Source: Rhodospirillales bacterium
Lineage (GTDB): Bacteria > Pseudomonadota > Alphaproteobacteria > TMED109
Direction: 5' to 3'
NCBI GenBank assembly: GCA_009839325.1
Contig: VXPW01000077.1
Span: 32,618 to 96,617, forward strand
Length of the DNA: 64,000 bases
In this document: positions 20,023-28,004 of the stretch, in pieces
Layout: each line of letters starts with the position of its first letter
Position numbering within the stretch: position 1 is the stretch's first letter
Translations under genes and position numbers: made by a program
The notes under the pieces: model-generated
Database searches by the model: none
Seen by the model: the letters and a program-made list of their open reading frames with translations, nothing else
What the model was told of the DNA's origin: nothing

Positions 20023-21262
20023 GGACGACTGTTTCGCCTTTGGCGGCGGCCTGGTTCCGCTCGCGGAAGCCCATGCCGAGCTGGGCCGTCGACTCGAGCC
20101 ATTGACCTTGCCGGTCGACGTACCGGTCGGATCGTCCTCTGGACGAACTCTCGCGGAAGACATCGCCAGCGACCGTGACGTACCGCCGCACGCAAACACG
20201 GCCGTCGACGGTTACGCGTTCCGGTTCTCGGACTTGGCAGAGAAAGGTGAAGGGTGGCTGAACCTGATTGGTAGCGCAGGCGCGGGACATCCCTGGGCCG
20301 GTGACCTGCCTGACGGGAGCACCGTGAGGGTCCTCACCGGCGCTGTGCTGCCGTCGGATACGGACACGGTCGTGATGGAGGAAGATGCGGAACTCCGCGG
20401 CCAACGCGTGTACGTACCTGCTGGGCTGAGACAGGGAGCGAATGCACGCTCTGCTGGTGAAGACCTGCAGGTGGGGGCAACCGTGCTGCGGGCAGGTCAG
20501 CGAATCGGGCCCGCTGAAACCGGAATCCTTGCGGCACTCGGACGCACTTCGGTCAAGGTGCGGAGCCGGCTGCGCATCGGAGTCCTCTCAACCGGAGACG
20601 AGCTCGCCGACCCTGGCCGCGCCCTTGAAACGGGACAGATCTACGACTCCAACCGGGCCATGCTTTGCGCGCTCGTTCGCGCTACTGGCGCCGACGTCAG
20701 CGATCTCGGCATCGTGGCCGATCGTGCCGAGGATGTGCAACAAGAATTCGCGCAGGCGGCAAGTTTCCATGATCTGCTGATCGTTTCCGGAGGCATGTCG
20801 GAAAGCGAGGAGGATCATGTACGGCGAACGCTGAACGATGCCGGTTCCCTCTACTTCTGGCGCCTCGCGGTCAAGCCAGGACGCCCGGTCGGCCTGGGCC
20901 AGTTTGCCGAGACTCCGGTCGTCGGCTTGCCGGGCAATCCGGTAGCGGCCTTCGTGATGTTTCTGGTGATTGCCCGGCCGGTCATCGCCCGGTTGGCCGG
21001 GGAGAATTGGAAGTTTCCGTCGGGAGTGCCAGCCGAGTGTGGGTTCACGTACAAGAAAAAAACCGGTCGTCGCGAGTTTCTGCGGGTCCGCCGCCGTTCC
21101 GCGGAGCACCCTGAGGTGCTTGAACTGTTTCCGCGCTCCGGCGCCGGCATCCTCTCCTCGGTGGCTTGGGCTGATGGACTCGCGGTGTTGCTGGAGAACG
21201 TCAGCGAAGTGCGACCCGGTCAGCCGGTGAGCTGGCTGCCGTTTCACGGGCTGCTGGATTGA
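20012..21262 (+). CDS. Molybdopterin molybdenumtransferase, MoeA copy 2 (formate dehydrogenase-linked)
   Basis: A second MoeA-type molybdenum insertase of 416 residues. The GTG start gives VQLKDDCFAFGG, an N-terminus I associate with the formate dehydrogenase-linked MoeA group, and overlaps the mobB stop by 11 bases. It has AVDGYAF, LTGAVLPSDTDTVVMEED, LSTGDEL and GLPGNPVAAF. The motif that reads GGVSVGAYD in copy 1 is GGMSESEEDHV here, so substrate handling may differ. Two paralogs in one window suggest division of labour: general cofactor synthesis versus supply to formate dehydrogenase. Confidence 0.9.
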   Translation: MQLKDDCFAFGGGLVPLAEAHAELGRRLEPLTLPVDVPVGSSSGRTLAEDIASDRDVPPHANTAVDGYAFRFSDLAEKGEGWLNLIGSAGAGHPWAGDLPDGSTVRVLTGAVLPSDTDTVVMEEDAELRGQRVYVPAGLRQGANARSAGEDLQVGATVLRAGQRIGPAETGILAALGRTSVKVRSRLRIGVLSTGDELADPGRALETGQIYDSNRAMLCALVRATGADVSDLGIVADRAEDVQQEFAQAASFHDLLIVSGGMSESEEDHVRRTLNDAGSLYFWRLAVKPGRPVGLGQFAETPVVGLPGNPVAAFVMFLVIARPVIARLAGENWKFPSGVPAECGFTYKKKTGRREFLRVRRRSAEHPEVLELFPRSGAGILSSVAWADGLAVLLENVSEVRPGQPVSWLPFHGLLD

Positions 21263-21310
21263 TCGCGCGGCGGTCCGGCGCCGACACTGAGAGGCCTGAC
21301 CCGACGGCAA

Positions 21311-21336
21311 CCGACAGGTGCTAGGCGCCCTGTCGG
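21311..21336. other. Perfect 8-bp hairpin in structured spacer after moeA2
   Basis: CCGACAGG (21311-21318) and CCTGTCGG (21329-21336) form an 8-bp stem with a 10-base loop. Just upstream are GGCGCC words at 21277-21282 and 21324-21329 that could pair with each other instead. The 229-base spacer between the convergent moeA2 and NTF2-like genes holds no gene I can support. Function unknown; it may be part of a terminator. Confidence 0.4.
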
Positions 21337-21446
21337 GACGGCTTTCGCAAACGCTTCGGGCCGGAGACTTGCCGCGGTGGCGGCAGGCGGACGGCATGTG
21401 CGGTCAAAGTCCACGCCGTGACGGCCTTCGGCGGGGGACGCACGAA

Positions 21447-21484
21447 CCTGCCTCAGGCCGCAGAACGGTGCGGCCTGAGGCAGG
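21447..21484. terminator. Perfect 16-bp hairpin between convergent genes, likely bidirectional terminator
   Basis: A perfect 16-bp inverted repeat, CCTGCCTCAGGCCGCA at 21447-21462 and its complement at 21469-21484, leaves a six-base loop. It lies seven bases after the stop of the minus-strand NTF2-like gene and is also downstream of moeA2. There is no T-run on either strand, so it may stop transcription poorly or protect RNA 3' ends instead. Confidence 0.55.
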
Positions 21485-21491
21485 CCGGCCG

Positions 21492-21968
21492 CTAGAGGAT
21501 GGGGCCGTCCACCACAGCTGCCGCGCGTTTCTGAAGCGAGCGTGCGATCCGCTCGGCCGGAAAGCCAAGCTGGGTCATTCCGATCCCAACGTCGAAGATT
21601 TCCGAATAGTCGGCGATCAAACCCTTCTGAAAGCGGAATCTGCCCATGCCTTCCATGGTCACGCGCGTTCCCTCGGCGCCCGGAAGCAGGGAATCGTAAT
21701 GGAAGCGGTACGAGCCGTAGGCGAGGCCCGATCCTTCACAAATATCTTTGTAGACCCATTTGAGATTCTCTGAATGCGCGTGGAAATGATCGTCGATCAT
21801 GGCCGCGATCGCTTCACGTCCGCGAAATGCCCCGTAGAATCCGTCGTGATACACGCCATCATCAGTGAAGCATTCCGCCAGCTTGGCGCCGGGACCCGTA
21901 CAGGCGGCACGGGTGAACCGCGCAATGAAGCCGGCGAGGTCATCAGGATTGTCACCAGAAAGGGTCAT
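21492..21968 (-). CDS. NTF2/SnoaL-like domain protein
   Basis: A 158-residue protein of the NTF2-like superfamily. The pattern FIARFTRAACTGPG, LAECFTDDGVYHDGFYGAFRGREAI and MIDDHF, followed by strands ending in FRFQKGLIADYSEIFDVG, fits a SnoaL-like cone fold. Such proteins can be isomerases, hydrolases or simple binding proteins; nothing here tells which. ATG 21968 is chosen because AGAGG lies six bases upstream; earlier in-frame ATGs at 21974, 21992 and 22013 are possible. It is a lone minus-strand gene, converging with moeA2 and divergent from the iron transporter. Confidence 0.75.
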   Translation of the reverse strand: MTLSGDNPDDLAGFIARFTRAACTGPGAKLAECFTDDGVYHDGFYGAFRGREAIAAMIDDHFHAHSENLKWVYKDICEGSGLAYGSYRFHYDSLLPGAEGTRVTMEGMGRFRFQKGLIADYSEIFDVGIGMTQLGFPAERIARSLQKRAAAVVDGPIL

Positions 21969-22142
21969 AGCCATCCTCTGCAAAGTGTTCATCGGTGCGG
22001 TTGACGTAACCATCCGAGCGCGTGATCAGCGGAGCCCACAATAGAGCGAGCGTTGACGGGGGGGGCGGTCGCAGCACCGGCATTCGGGTTTCCATCTGAA
22101 GGTCAAAGTGGTTGCGACCACCGGGTTCATCGGCTATGAACC

Positions 22143-22163
22143 TGCGAATAATTGTTACTTGCA
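22143..22163 (+). promoter_or_regulatory. Fur-box-like palindrome upstream of the iron-binding protein gene
   Basis: The 21-base word TGCGAATAATTGTTACTTGC plus a final A is an imperfect palindrome: its ends TGC/GCA and inner TAA/TTA match on both strands (15 of 21 positions). It ends 11 bases before the proposed ATG of the ferric-iron binding protein. Fur-family operators in alphaproteobacteria have this TGC-A-T rich form, so iron repression is the natural reading. Binding is inferred, not shown. Confidence 0.55.
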
Positions 22164-22174
22164 ATGGATGCTCA

Positions 22175-23203
22175 ATGCGTTTCCTGACCCTCGCGCTGAC
22201 GCTCGGAATTGCCAGTTCCTCGATCCTGGCTGCCACCCCGACAGCGGCCGAGTCGGTCAATCTGTATTCATCGCGCAAGGAGGCATTGATGCGCCCGCTC
22301 CTGGACGCGTTCACGGAAAAAACGGGAGCGGAAGTCAGGATCGTGGCCGCATCCGGTGGGCAGCTTATCCAGCGCATGATCGCGGAAGGCGAGTATTCGC
22401 CGGCCGACGTCCTGCTGACGGTTGACGCCGGCAACCTGTGGCGGGCCGCCGACGCAGGCATGCTGCAATCGGTCGACTCGAAGTATCTCCTCAGCGTGGT
22501 CCCTTCTGACTACCGGGACCCCGGCAATCAGTGGTTCGGATTGAGCTTGCGCGCCCGTGCCGTCGTCTACGCGACAGACCGGGTGAGTTCCGACAGCATC
22601 GCGACGGACCTTGGTGGCTACATCGGTCTTGCGGCTCCGGTGTGGGAGGGAAGGGTGGCCGTACGGTCCAGCGGCAACATCTACAACCAGTCCCTGATCG
22701 CGGCGGTGATCGCCAATTTCGGGGCCGAGAGAGCGGAGCAATGGGTGCGCGGTGTGGTCGGCAACCTTGCCCGCCCCCCTAGCGGCGGTGACCGGGACCA
22801 GATCCGGGCCGTCGCTGCAGGCGAAGCAGATGTGGCTATCGTCAACAGCTACTACTACGCATTGATGCTCGGTTCGGAAGAATCTAATTCCATTGGCAAT
22901 ACAGCGATTTATTTTCCGACCGATGACCAGATGGGCACGCACGTCAATGTCAGCGGCGCTGGCGTCGCCCGGTACGCGCCCCATCCCGAGTTGGCACTCG
23001 CGTTTATCGAGTTCCTTGCTTCTCCGGAAGCCCAGTCCTTGTATGCCGAGATCAACAACGAGTTCCCGGTCCACCCGGATGTCCAGCCGAGCGGCGAAGT
23101 GGCCAAGTGGGAGAGTTTCACACCCGATGACGTCCCCGTGGTGGAATTCGGCAAGTTGAACGCTGATGCTGTCCGTACTGCTGATCGCGCGGGCTGGAAG
23201 TAG
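22175..23203 (+). CDS. Ferric-iron ABC transporter, periplasmic binding protein (FbpA/FutA type)
   Basis: This 342-residue protein begins with a Sec signal (MRFLTLALTLGIASSSILAA, cleavage probably near TAAES at about 26-27). It then reads VNLYSSRKEALMRPLLDAF, the standard N-terminus of Fe(III)-binding proteins of the FbpA family. Tyrosines in VNSYYYALML near residue 225 match the iron-coordinating pair of that family. It binds ferric iron in the periplasm and hands it to the permease encoded five bases downstream. Earlier in-frame starts would put extra residues before the signal. The Fur-like palindrome just upstream supports the assignment. Confidence 0.9.
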   Translation: MRFLTLALTLGIASSSILAATPTAAESVNLYSSRKEALMRPLLDAFTEKTGAEVRIVAASGGQLIQRMIAEGEYSPADVLLTVDAGNLWRAADAGMLQSVDSKYLLSVVPSDYRDPGNQWFGLSLRARAVVYATDRVSSDSIATDLGGYIGLAAPVWEGRVAVRSSGNIYNQSLIAAVIANFGAERAEQWVRGVVGNLARPPSGGDRDQIRAVAAGEADVAIVNSYYYALMLGSEESNSIGNTAIYFPTDDQMGTHVNVSGAGVARYAPHPELALAFIEFLASPEAQSLYAEINNEFPVHPDVQPSGEVAKWESFTPDDVPVVEFGKLNADAVRTADRAGWK

Positions 23204-23208
23204 GCACG

Positions 23209-24888
23209 ATGGGCGCCGCCCTAGCCCGCCTGAGCAGCGCCGGGCGCCGCATCCGTACGCTGAACAGCTGGACATGGACGGCGTCAGTTACGTCACTGCT
23301 ACTCATCGCGCCTCTTCTGGTGGTGGTGTTCGGCCTCTCGGCGCCAGCCAATGATCTGTGGCCGCACCTCGTTGATACCGTCCTCGCGGGCTACATAGTC
23401 AACACGGTCGGGATCGCCCTAGGGGTTGCGCTCGGGACTGCAATCCTCGGGGTCAGCACGGCCTGGCTGATCGCCATGTGCGATTTCCCAGGACGCGCGT
23501 TCTTCAGTTGGGCTCTGGTATTGCCGCTTGCCTTGCCGGGCTACATTGCGGCCTTTGTTTACGGCGACCTGCTCGAGTTCGCTGGGCCCATCCAGACGGC
23601 CTTGCGGGATTACTTCGGCTGGGCCAAGGGCGACTACTGGTTTCCCGCCGTACGGTCGCCGCTGGGGGCAGTCGTTGTGCTGTCCCTCGTGCTCTATCCC
23701 TACGTATACCTGCTGGTCCAGACCGCGTTTGCGACCCAATCGGCGACGTTGATCGAAACGGGCCGGTTGCTGGGCCGAGGGCCGCTACGAATCTTTCGTA
23801 CCCTCGCGGTGCCGCTGGCCCGTCCCGCCCTGGTCGCCGGATGTGCGCTGGCGGTCATGGAAACGCTGAATGATATCGGCGTCATGGAACTGTTTGGCAT
23901 TGGTACCTTTACCACAGGGATTTACCGGGCTTGGTTCGGGTTCGGAGATATCGGTGCCGCGGCGCGGCTGGCAACCGTCCTGCTGCTGGTGGTCCTTGCC
24001 GTCTTGTGGGCGGAACGAAGGCTGCGCAAGTCGCTCCGCTACCACCCGGAAAACGATCGGAGCCGGCCTGTTATCCGGTACGTGCTGCGCGGCCGACGCG
24101 CGGCAATCGCCACGCTTGGCTGCGGGTTGCCGGTTCTACTCGGCTTTGCCCTGCCCGCCGTGTTTCTCGCTTGGTGGCACGTGCGCGCTGGCGCGCCCAT
24201 TGATCCCGCGTTTCCCGCGATCATGCTGAACACGCTGGGCCTGGCGCTTGCCGCTACGGCCCTGACTGTGGCGATTGCGTGGTTGGTGGTGTTCGGCCTA
24301 CGCCTTGATCCAGCCTTCGTTCGCCCGTTTGCTCGGACCGCCGGCGCGGGATATGCGGTGCCAGGCGTGGTCGTGGCGGTCGGCGTATTGGGACTGTGCT
24401 CATTGTTCGATCACGCCGTGGACGACGTAAGCCGGATGATATTCGGGGTTGGTACCGGCCTGCTTCTGTCCGGGACCGTGACCGTCCTGCTGTTTGCTTA
24501 CGCGGTCCGCTTTCTCGCTGTATCGATGAACGCGCTCGAGAGTTCGTATCACCGAATTCCAAGCACTCTCGACGCGGCCGCACGGACCTTGGGTGTGTTC
24601 CCTCGTGGCATGTTGGTCCGGGTGCATGTCCCGCTGCTCCGTGGCGGCATCGCCACTGCCGCGGCCCTGGTGTTCGTCGAGGTGATGAAGGAACTGCCCG
24701 CCACGTTGATCTTGCGACCATTTGATTTCAACACTTTAGCGGTGCGAGCGTTCGAAATGGCGCACGAAGAAAGGATGGCGGACGCGGCTCTCCCTGCCAT
24801 TGCGATTGTTGCCGTGGGGCTGGTTCCCCTGATCGTCCTGTCGCGGCGCTTCCTGCAACCAAACGTCGCGGCCGAGACCTCGTCCTGA
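23209..24888 (+). CDS. Ferric-iron ABC transporter permease (FbpB type)
   Basis: A 559-residue inner-membrane protein with about twelve hydrophobic helices in two homologous halves, each holding an ABC-permease coupling loop (LIETGRLLGRGPLRIFRTLAVP-like near residue 185, and DAAARTLGVFPRGMLVRVHVP near 455). Double-length permeases like this are typical of Fe(III) importers. It lies five bases after the binding-protein gene and is surely co-transcribed. The ATPase gene follows only after a 225-base gap in which I see no gene. Confidence 0.9.
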   Translation: MGAALARLSSAGRRIRTLNSWTWTASVTSLLLIAPLLVVVFGLSAPANDLWPHLVDTVLAGYIVNTVGIALGVALGTAILGVSTAWLIAMCDFPGRAFFSWALVLPLALPGYIAAFVYGDLLEFAGPIQTALRDYFGWAKGDYWFPAVRSPLGAVVVLSLVLYPYVYLLVQTAFATQSATLIETGRLLGRGPLRIFRTLAVPLARPALVAGCALAVMETLNDIGVMELFGIGTFTTGIYRAWFGFGDIGAAARLATVLLLVVLAVLWAERRLRKSLRYHPENDRSRPVIRYVLRGRRAAIATLGCGLPVLLGFALPAVFLAWWHVRAGAPIDPAFPAIMLNTLGLALAATALTVAIAWLVVFGLRLDPAFVRPFARTAGAGYAVPGVVVAVGVLGLCSLFDHAVDDVSRMIFGVGTGLLLSGTVTVLLFAYAVRFLAVSMNALESSYHRIPSTLDAAARTLGVFPRGMLVRVHVPLLRGGIATAAALVFVEVMKELPATLILRPFDFNTLAVRAFEMAHEERMADAALPAIAIVAVGLVPLIVLSRRFLQPNVAAETSS

Positions 24889-25113
24889 CCGGAAGAGGCT
24901 GACCGGACCGTTTCCGCCGTCGTATCGGCACTGGTCCTGCCCGTTCCTCTGCTGGCGACCCACCACCTTGGACGGTACGGCGGGGGTTCATCAGGAAAAC
25001 CGCCACGACGTTCCAGTCACCCAACGAGCCGAACCGCCCGTGGAAGATGTGCAAGTTTTCGGAGCTTGCGCGCTTTGCCATTGCTTCTTGGGTCAGATAG
25101 ATGCGATGGTGAC

Positions 25114-26193
25114 ATGTTCGACAGCGCGGACCCGAGAATGATGGCAGGTGAAGCGAAGCACGGTTTGGAAGTCCGGGGTCTGTCGGTTCGATCGCAGGCC
25201 AGTGGAAAGGCGCTAATCACTGACGTCTTCCTGGATGCCAAGCACGGAGAGGTCCTGTGGATTGTCGGACCATCCGGAGCAGGCAAGACCACATTGCTGC
25301 GAGCCATCGCCGGCATCGAACATATTCACGGTGGCTCCATCGTTGTTGACGGCCGCGTATTGGCCAACAGGTCCATCGAAGTACCGCCGGAACAGCGCCG
25401 GGTGGGAATGGTGTTCCAGAATGCCGCGCTTTTCCCGCATCTCAGCGCCGCCGACAACGTGGCGTTCGGCCTCAACGGGCGAGCCCGCCCGGCTCGTGCC
25501 ACGCGGGCGCAGGAGATGCTGGAGCGCGTAGAACTTGCCGACGTTGCCGAGCGCCTGCCGCACACGTTGTCCGGGGGTGAAGCACAAAGGGTTGCGCTTG
25601 CAAGGGCTCTCGCGACCGATCCGGACGTGATGTTGCTCGACGAGCCGTTTGCCGGCCTTGACCCGCAACTGCGGACTGACCTGGCCGCCGCGGTTTGCCG
25701 GGTTCTTCGTGATTCCGGGACCGTTGCGGTCCTCGTTGGCCACAATCCGGAAGATGCGATGCGGTTTGCCGACCGCATCAGTGTGATGCACGACGGGAGG
25801 GTCCTGCAGCTTGGCACGCCGGAGGAAATCTACTCACATCCCAACGACGCCTTTTGCGCGGGCATTTTGGGACACGTAAATCGAATACCGGTGAAGGTGC
25901 AGGGTGGGCAGGTGGCCACGCCGTTCGGACCGGTCGGAGCACCGGGATTTTCCGAAGGGAGTGCAGCCGAACTGCTGGTGCGGGAAGAAGGGTTGCTGCT
26001 CGGTAACGGCACTCCCGTGATGGTTCGAAGCGTTCGCAGCCTGGGCGCGCTCGCTGTCGTCGCGATCCAGCCTCGGGATGACAGCAGGATTCTGCATGCC
26101 CGCGTACCGGCGGATTCAGCACCGGCAGAAGGTACCGAGATCCTCGTACGGCTGGATCCCGCGCGGGCGTTCGTGTTTCCAATGGACGGCTGA
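25114..26193 (+). CDS. Ferric-iron ABC transporter ATPase (FbpC type)
   Basis: The ATP-hydrolysing subunit of the importer, 359 residues. It has Walker A GPSGAGKTTL, the Q-loop in MVFQNAALFPHLSA, the ABC signature LSGGEAQRVALARAL, Walker B DVMLLDEPFAGLD and the switch His in VLVGHNPEDAM. A C-terminal TOBE-like region follows from about residue 250. The start is uncertain: ATG 25114 is used; ATGs at 25138 and 25141 would remove 8-9 residues and an upstream frame exists. The 225-base spacer after the permease gene may hold a separate promoter. Confidence 0.9.
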   Translation: MFDSADPRMMAGEAKHGLEVRGLSVRSQASGKALITDVFLDAKHGEVLWIVGPSGAGKTTLLRAIAGIEHIHGGSIVVDGRVLANRSIEVPPEQRRVGMVFQNAALFPHLSAADNVAFGLNGRARPARATRAQEMLERVELADVAERLPHTLSGGEAQRVALARALATDPDVMLLDEPFAGLDPQLRTDLAAAVCRVLRDSGTVAVLVGHNPEDAMRFADRISVMHDGRVLQLGTPEEIYSHPNDAFCAGILGHVNRIPVKVQGGQVATPFGPVGAPGFSEGSAAELLVREEGLLLGNGTPVMVRSVRSLGALAVVAIQPRDDSRILHARVPADSAPAEGTEILVRLDPARAFVFPMDG

Positions 26194-26196
26194 TTG

Positions 26197-26224
26197 TTGC
26201 GGAACCGCACATCTTTGCCATACT
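26197..26224 (+). promoter_or_regulatory. Possible sigma-70 promoter of tatABC
   Basis: TTGCGG (-35-like) and CATACT (-10-like) are 16 bases apart, about 50 bases before the tatA ATG and just after the end of the ATPase gene. Each box matches consensus only partly, so this is tentative. Confidence 0.3.
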
Positions 26225-26277
26225 GAGTATCGCGGGTTGCGTCCCCCAACCATGGCGCAGTCGGAGGTTCTAGGGCC

Positions 26278-26526
26278 ATGGGCATTGGCATTTGGCAAGT
26301 CATTCTGATCCTTGCGATCGTTCTGATTCTTTTCGGCGCCGGCAAGCTGCCCCGGGTGATGGGCGATCTGGCCAAAGGGATCAAGAGTTTCCGTTCAGGT
26401 ATGAAGGAAGAGGTTGCGGCTGACGGCGATGGACCGAAGGAAGTAGCGCACGAAGCAACGGGCGCTGAAGATGCCGCACCTACGGCTGCCGCCACCGCGA
26501 AAGCCGACGAATCGGCCAAATCGTAA
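26278..26526 (+). CDS. tatA: Twin-arginine translocase subunit TatA
   Basis: TatA forms the size-adapting pore of the Tat pathway, which exports folded proteins across the inner membrane. The 82 residues show the N-terminal membrane helix (IWQVILILAIVLILFGAGKLP), the hinge FGAGKLPRV, and an amphipathic helix with LAKGIKSFRSGMKEE, then an Ala/acidic tail. First gene of tatABC; several Tat substrates are encoded in this window (FdhA, IorB, the small FDH Tat protein). Confidence 0.95.
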   Translation: MGIGIWQVILILAIVLILFGAGKLPRVMGDLAKGIKSFRSGMKEEVAADGDGPKEVAHEATGAEDAAPTAAATAKADESAKS

Positions 26527-26556
26527 CGGCACGGCCCGGCGTGCACCGAGGCTTTG

Positions 26557-27093
26557 ATGCTGGACATTGGCTGGACGGAAGTCCTTGTCATCAGTGTGGT
26601 GGTGCTCTTTGTCGTCGGGCCGAGGGATATCCCGAAAGTTCTCCGCACCGTGGGGCAGTGGGCAGGAAAGATTCGTGCGCTGGCCAAGGAGTTCCGTGAA
26701 TCCGTTGACGATGCGGTCCGCGAGGCCGAACTTGACGAGGTCCGGAAGACGGTGGAATCCGCCCGGAGCGGCTTCCGGGACGAGATCCGTTCCACGATAG
26801 ACCCAGGTGGCGAACTCACCCGGTCGCTGCAGGACGTCCGGGTACCATCCGATACGAATGGATCCGCCAATTCGACCGTCGAGGAAGAGACACCGAAGAC
26901 GGCCGAGCCCGAGCCGGTCCCGCAGAGCCCGCCCCCGGCACGCCCGCCGACCATGCCGGGCGGGACCCCGCTGGCCCAGCCCGCCGGGACGGTTGCCCGC
27001 ACCATGTCGGAGCCTAAGGAAGCCGCTTCGCGCCCAGTAGGGCTCCGTCATGTTCGCGCCGGCGATCCCGAACAGGGCAGCGACGAGGCCTAG
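26557..27093 (+). CDS. tatB: Twin-arginine translocase subunit TatB
   Basis: TatB forms with TatC the receptor for twin-arginine signals. The 178-residue protein starts MLDIGWTEVLVISVVVLFVV followed by GPRDIPKVLRTVGQW, where the conserved Glu in the membrane helix and the GP hinge are visible, then a long amphipathic helix and a proline-rich C-terminal tail. ATG 26557 is preferred over an adjacent TTG. It is 30 bases after tatA and nine before tatC. Confidence 0.94.
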   Translation: MLDIGWTEVLVISVVVLFVVGPRDIPKVLRTVGQWAGKIRALAKEFRESVDDAVREAELDEVRKTVESARSGFRDEIRSTIDPGGELTRSLQDVRVPSDTNGSANSTVEEETPKTAEPEPVPQSPPPARPPTMPGGTPLAQPAGTVARTMSEPKEAASRPVGLRHVRAGDPEQGSDEA

Positions 27094-27102
27094 TTTCGGG
27101 AG

Positions 27103-27993
27103 ATGACGTCGCGAACGGACCGGGATGAAGCGGAGATCGAGGCCTCCAGGGCACCCTTAATCGACCATCTAATCGAATTGCGCGACCGCCTGAAGTGGGC
27201 GGTCGTGGCTTTTTTTGTCTGCTTCGTGGTCGCCTACATCTTCGCCGAAGACATCTACGCATTTTTGGTCAGACCGCTCGCGAAGATCTACGAGGAGCGC
27301 GGCGTCGAGAATCCGCGCATGATTTACACGGCGCTGACTGAGGCTTTCTTCACCTACCTGAAGGTCTCCTTTTACGCCGCTCTCTTTGTCTCGTTTCCCG
27401 TCATTGCGACACAGCTGTACAAATTCGCCGCACCTGGACTGTACCGCACCGAACGTCGTGCATTTCTACCCTTTTTGGTCGCCACGCCCGTGCTGTTCGC
27501 CTCGGGCGCCACGCTGGTCTATGCCTTCATTTTTCCGCTCGCCTGGTCTTTTTTCCTGTCGTTTCAGACCGCCGGGGTCGATACCGGTCTGGCCATCGAG
27601 CTTGAGGCCAAGGTCAACGAGTACCTGTCGCTCGTCCTGAAGCTCATGTTCGCCTTCGGCCTGGCGTTCCAACTGCCGGTGGCCATCACCTTGCTGGCCC
27701 GGGCGGGGCTCACGACCGCCGCCGCCCTGCGGAAGCGGCGAAAGTATGCAGTGGTCATCGCGTTTGTCGGCGCTGCCCTCCTGACCCCGCCGGACCTGAT
27801 CAGCCAGGTTGGTCTCGGGATCCCGATCATCGTGCTGTTTGAAATTTCCATCCTGTTGGCCGCCGCTATGGAGCGGCGCTACGCACGGGAACATGACGAT
27901 CTCCCGGATGATGGCGACGACGGTGACGACGCGCCGCCCGCTGACGGGACGGACGACGACATTCCTGAAACCGATTATCACATGGGCAGATAG
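27103..27993 (+). CDS. tatC: Sec-independent translocase subunit TatC
   Basis: TatC is the polytopic receptor that recognises the RR motif. The 296 residues have six hydrophobic helices and the family marks PLIDHLIELRDRLKWA at the N-terminus (the E and R residues bind the signal), YTALTEAFFTYLKVSFYAAL, FLPFLVATPVLFASGATLVY and a LLTPPDLISQVGLGIP near the end. The C-terminal 40 residues are very acidic (runs of D), an extension beyond the usual length. serS follows after 11 bases. Confidence 0.96.
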   Translation: MTSRTDRDEAEIEASRAPLIDHLIELRDRLKWAVVAFFVCFVVAYIFAEDIYAFLVRPLAKIYEERGVENPRMIYTALTEAFFTYLKVSFYAALFVSFPVIATQLYKFAAPGLYRTERRAFLPFLVATPVLFASGATLVYAFIFPLAWSFFLSFQTAGVDTGLAIELEAKVNEYLSLVLKLMFAFGLAFQLPVAITLLARAGLTTAAALRKRRKYAVVIAFVGAALLTPPDLISQVGLGIPIIVLFEISILLAAAMERRYAREHDDLPDDGDDGDDAPPADGTDDDIPETDYHMGR

Positions 27994-28004
27994 GCTGACG
28001 TTCC

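Noticed and set aside
24728..25081. 117-codon minus-strand frame across the end of the permease gene and the spacer
   Set aside because: Most of it is antisense to the permease; the sequence is Arg/Pro-rich and unlike any family.
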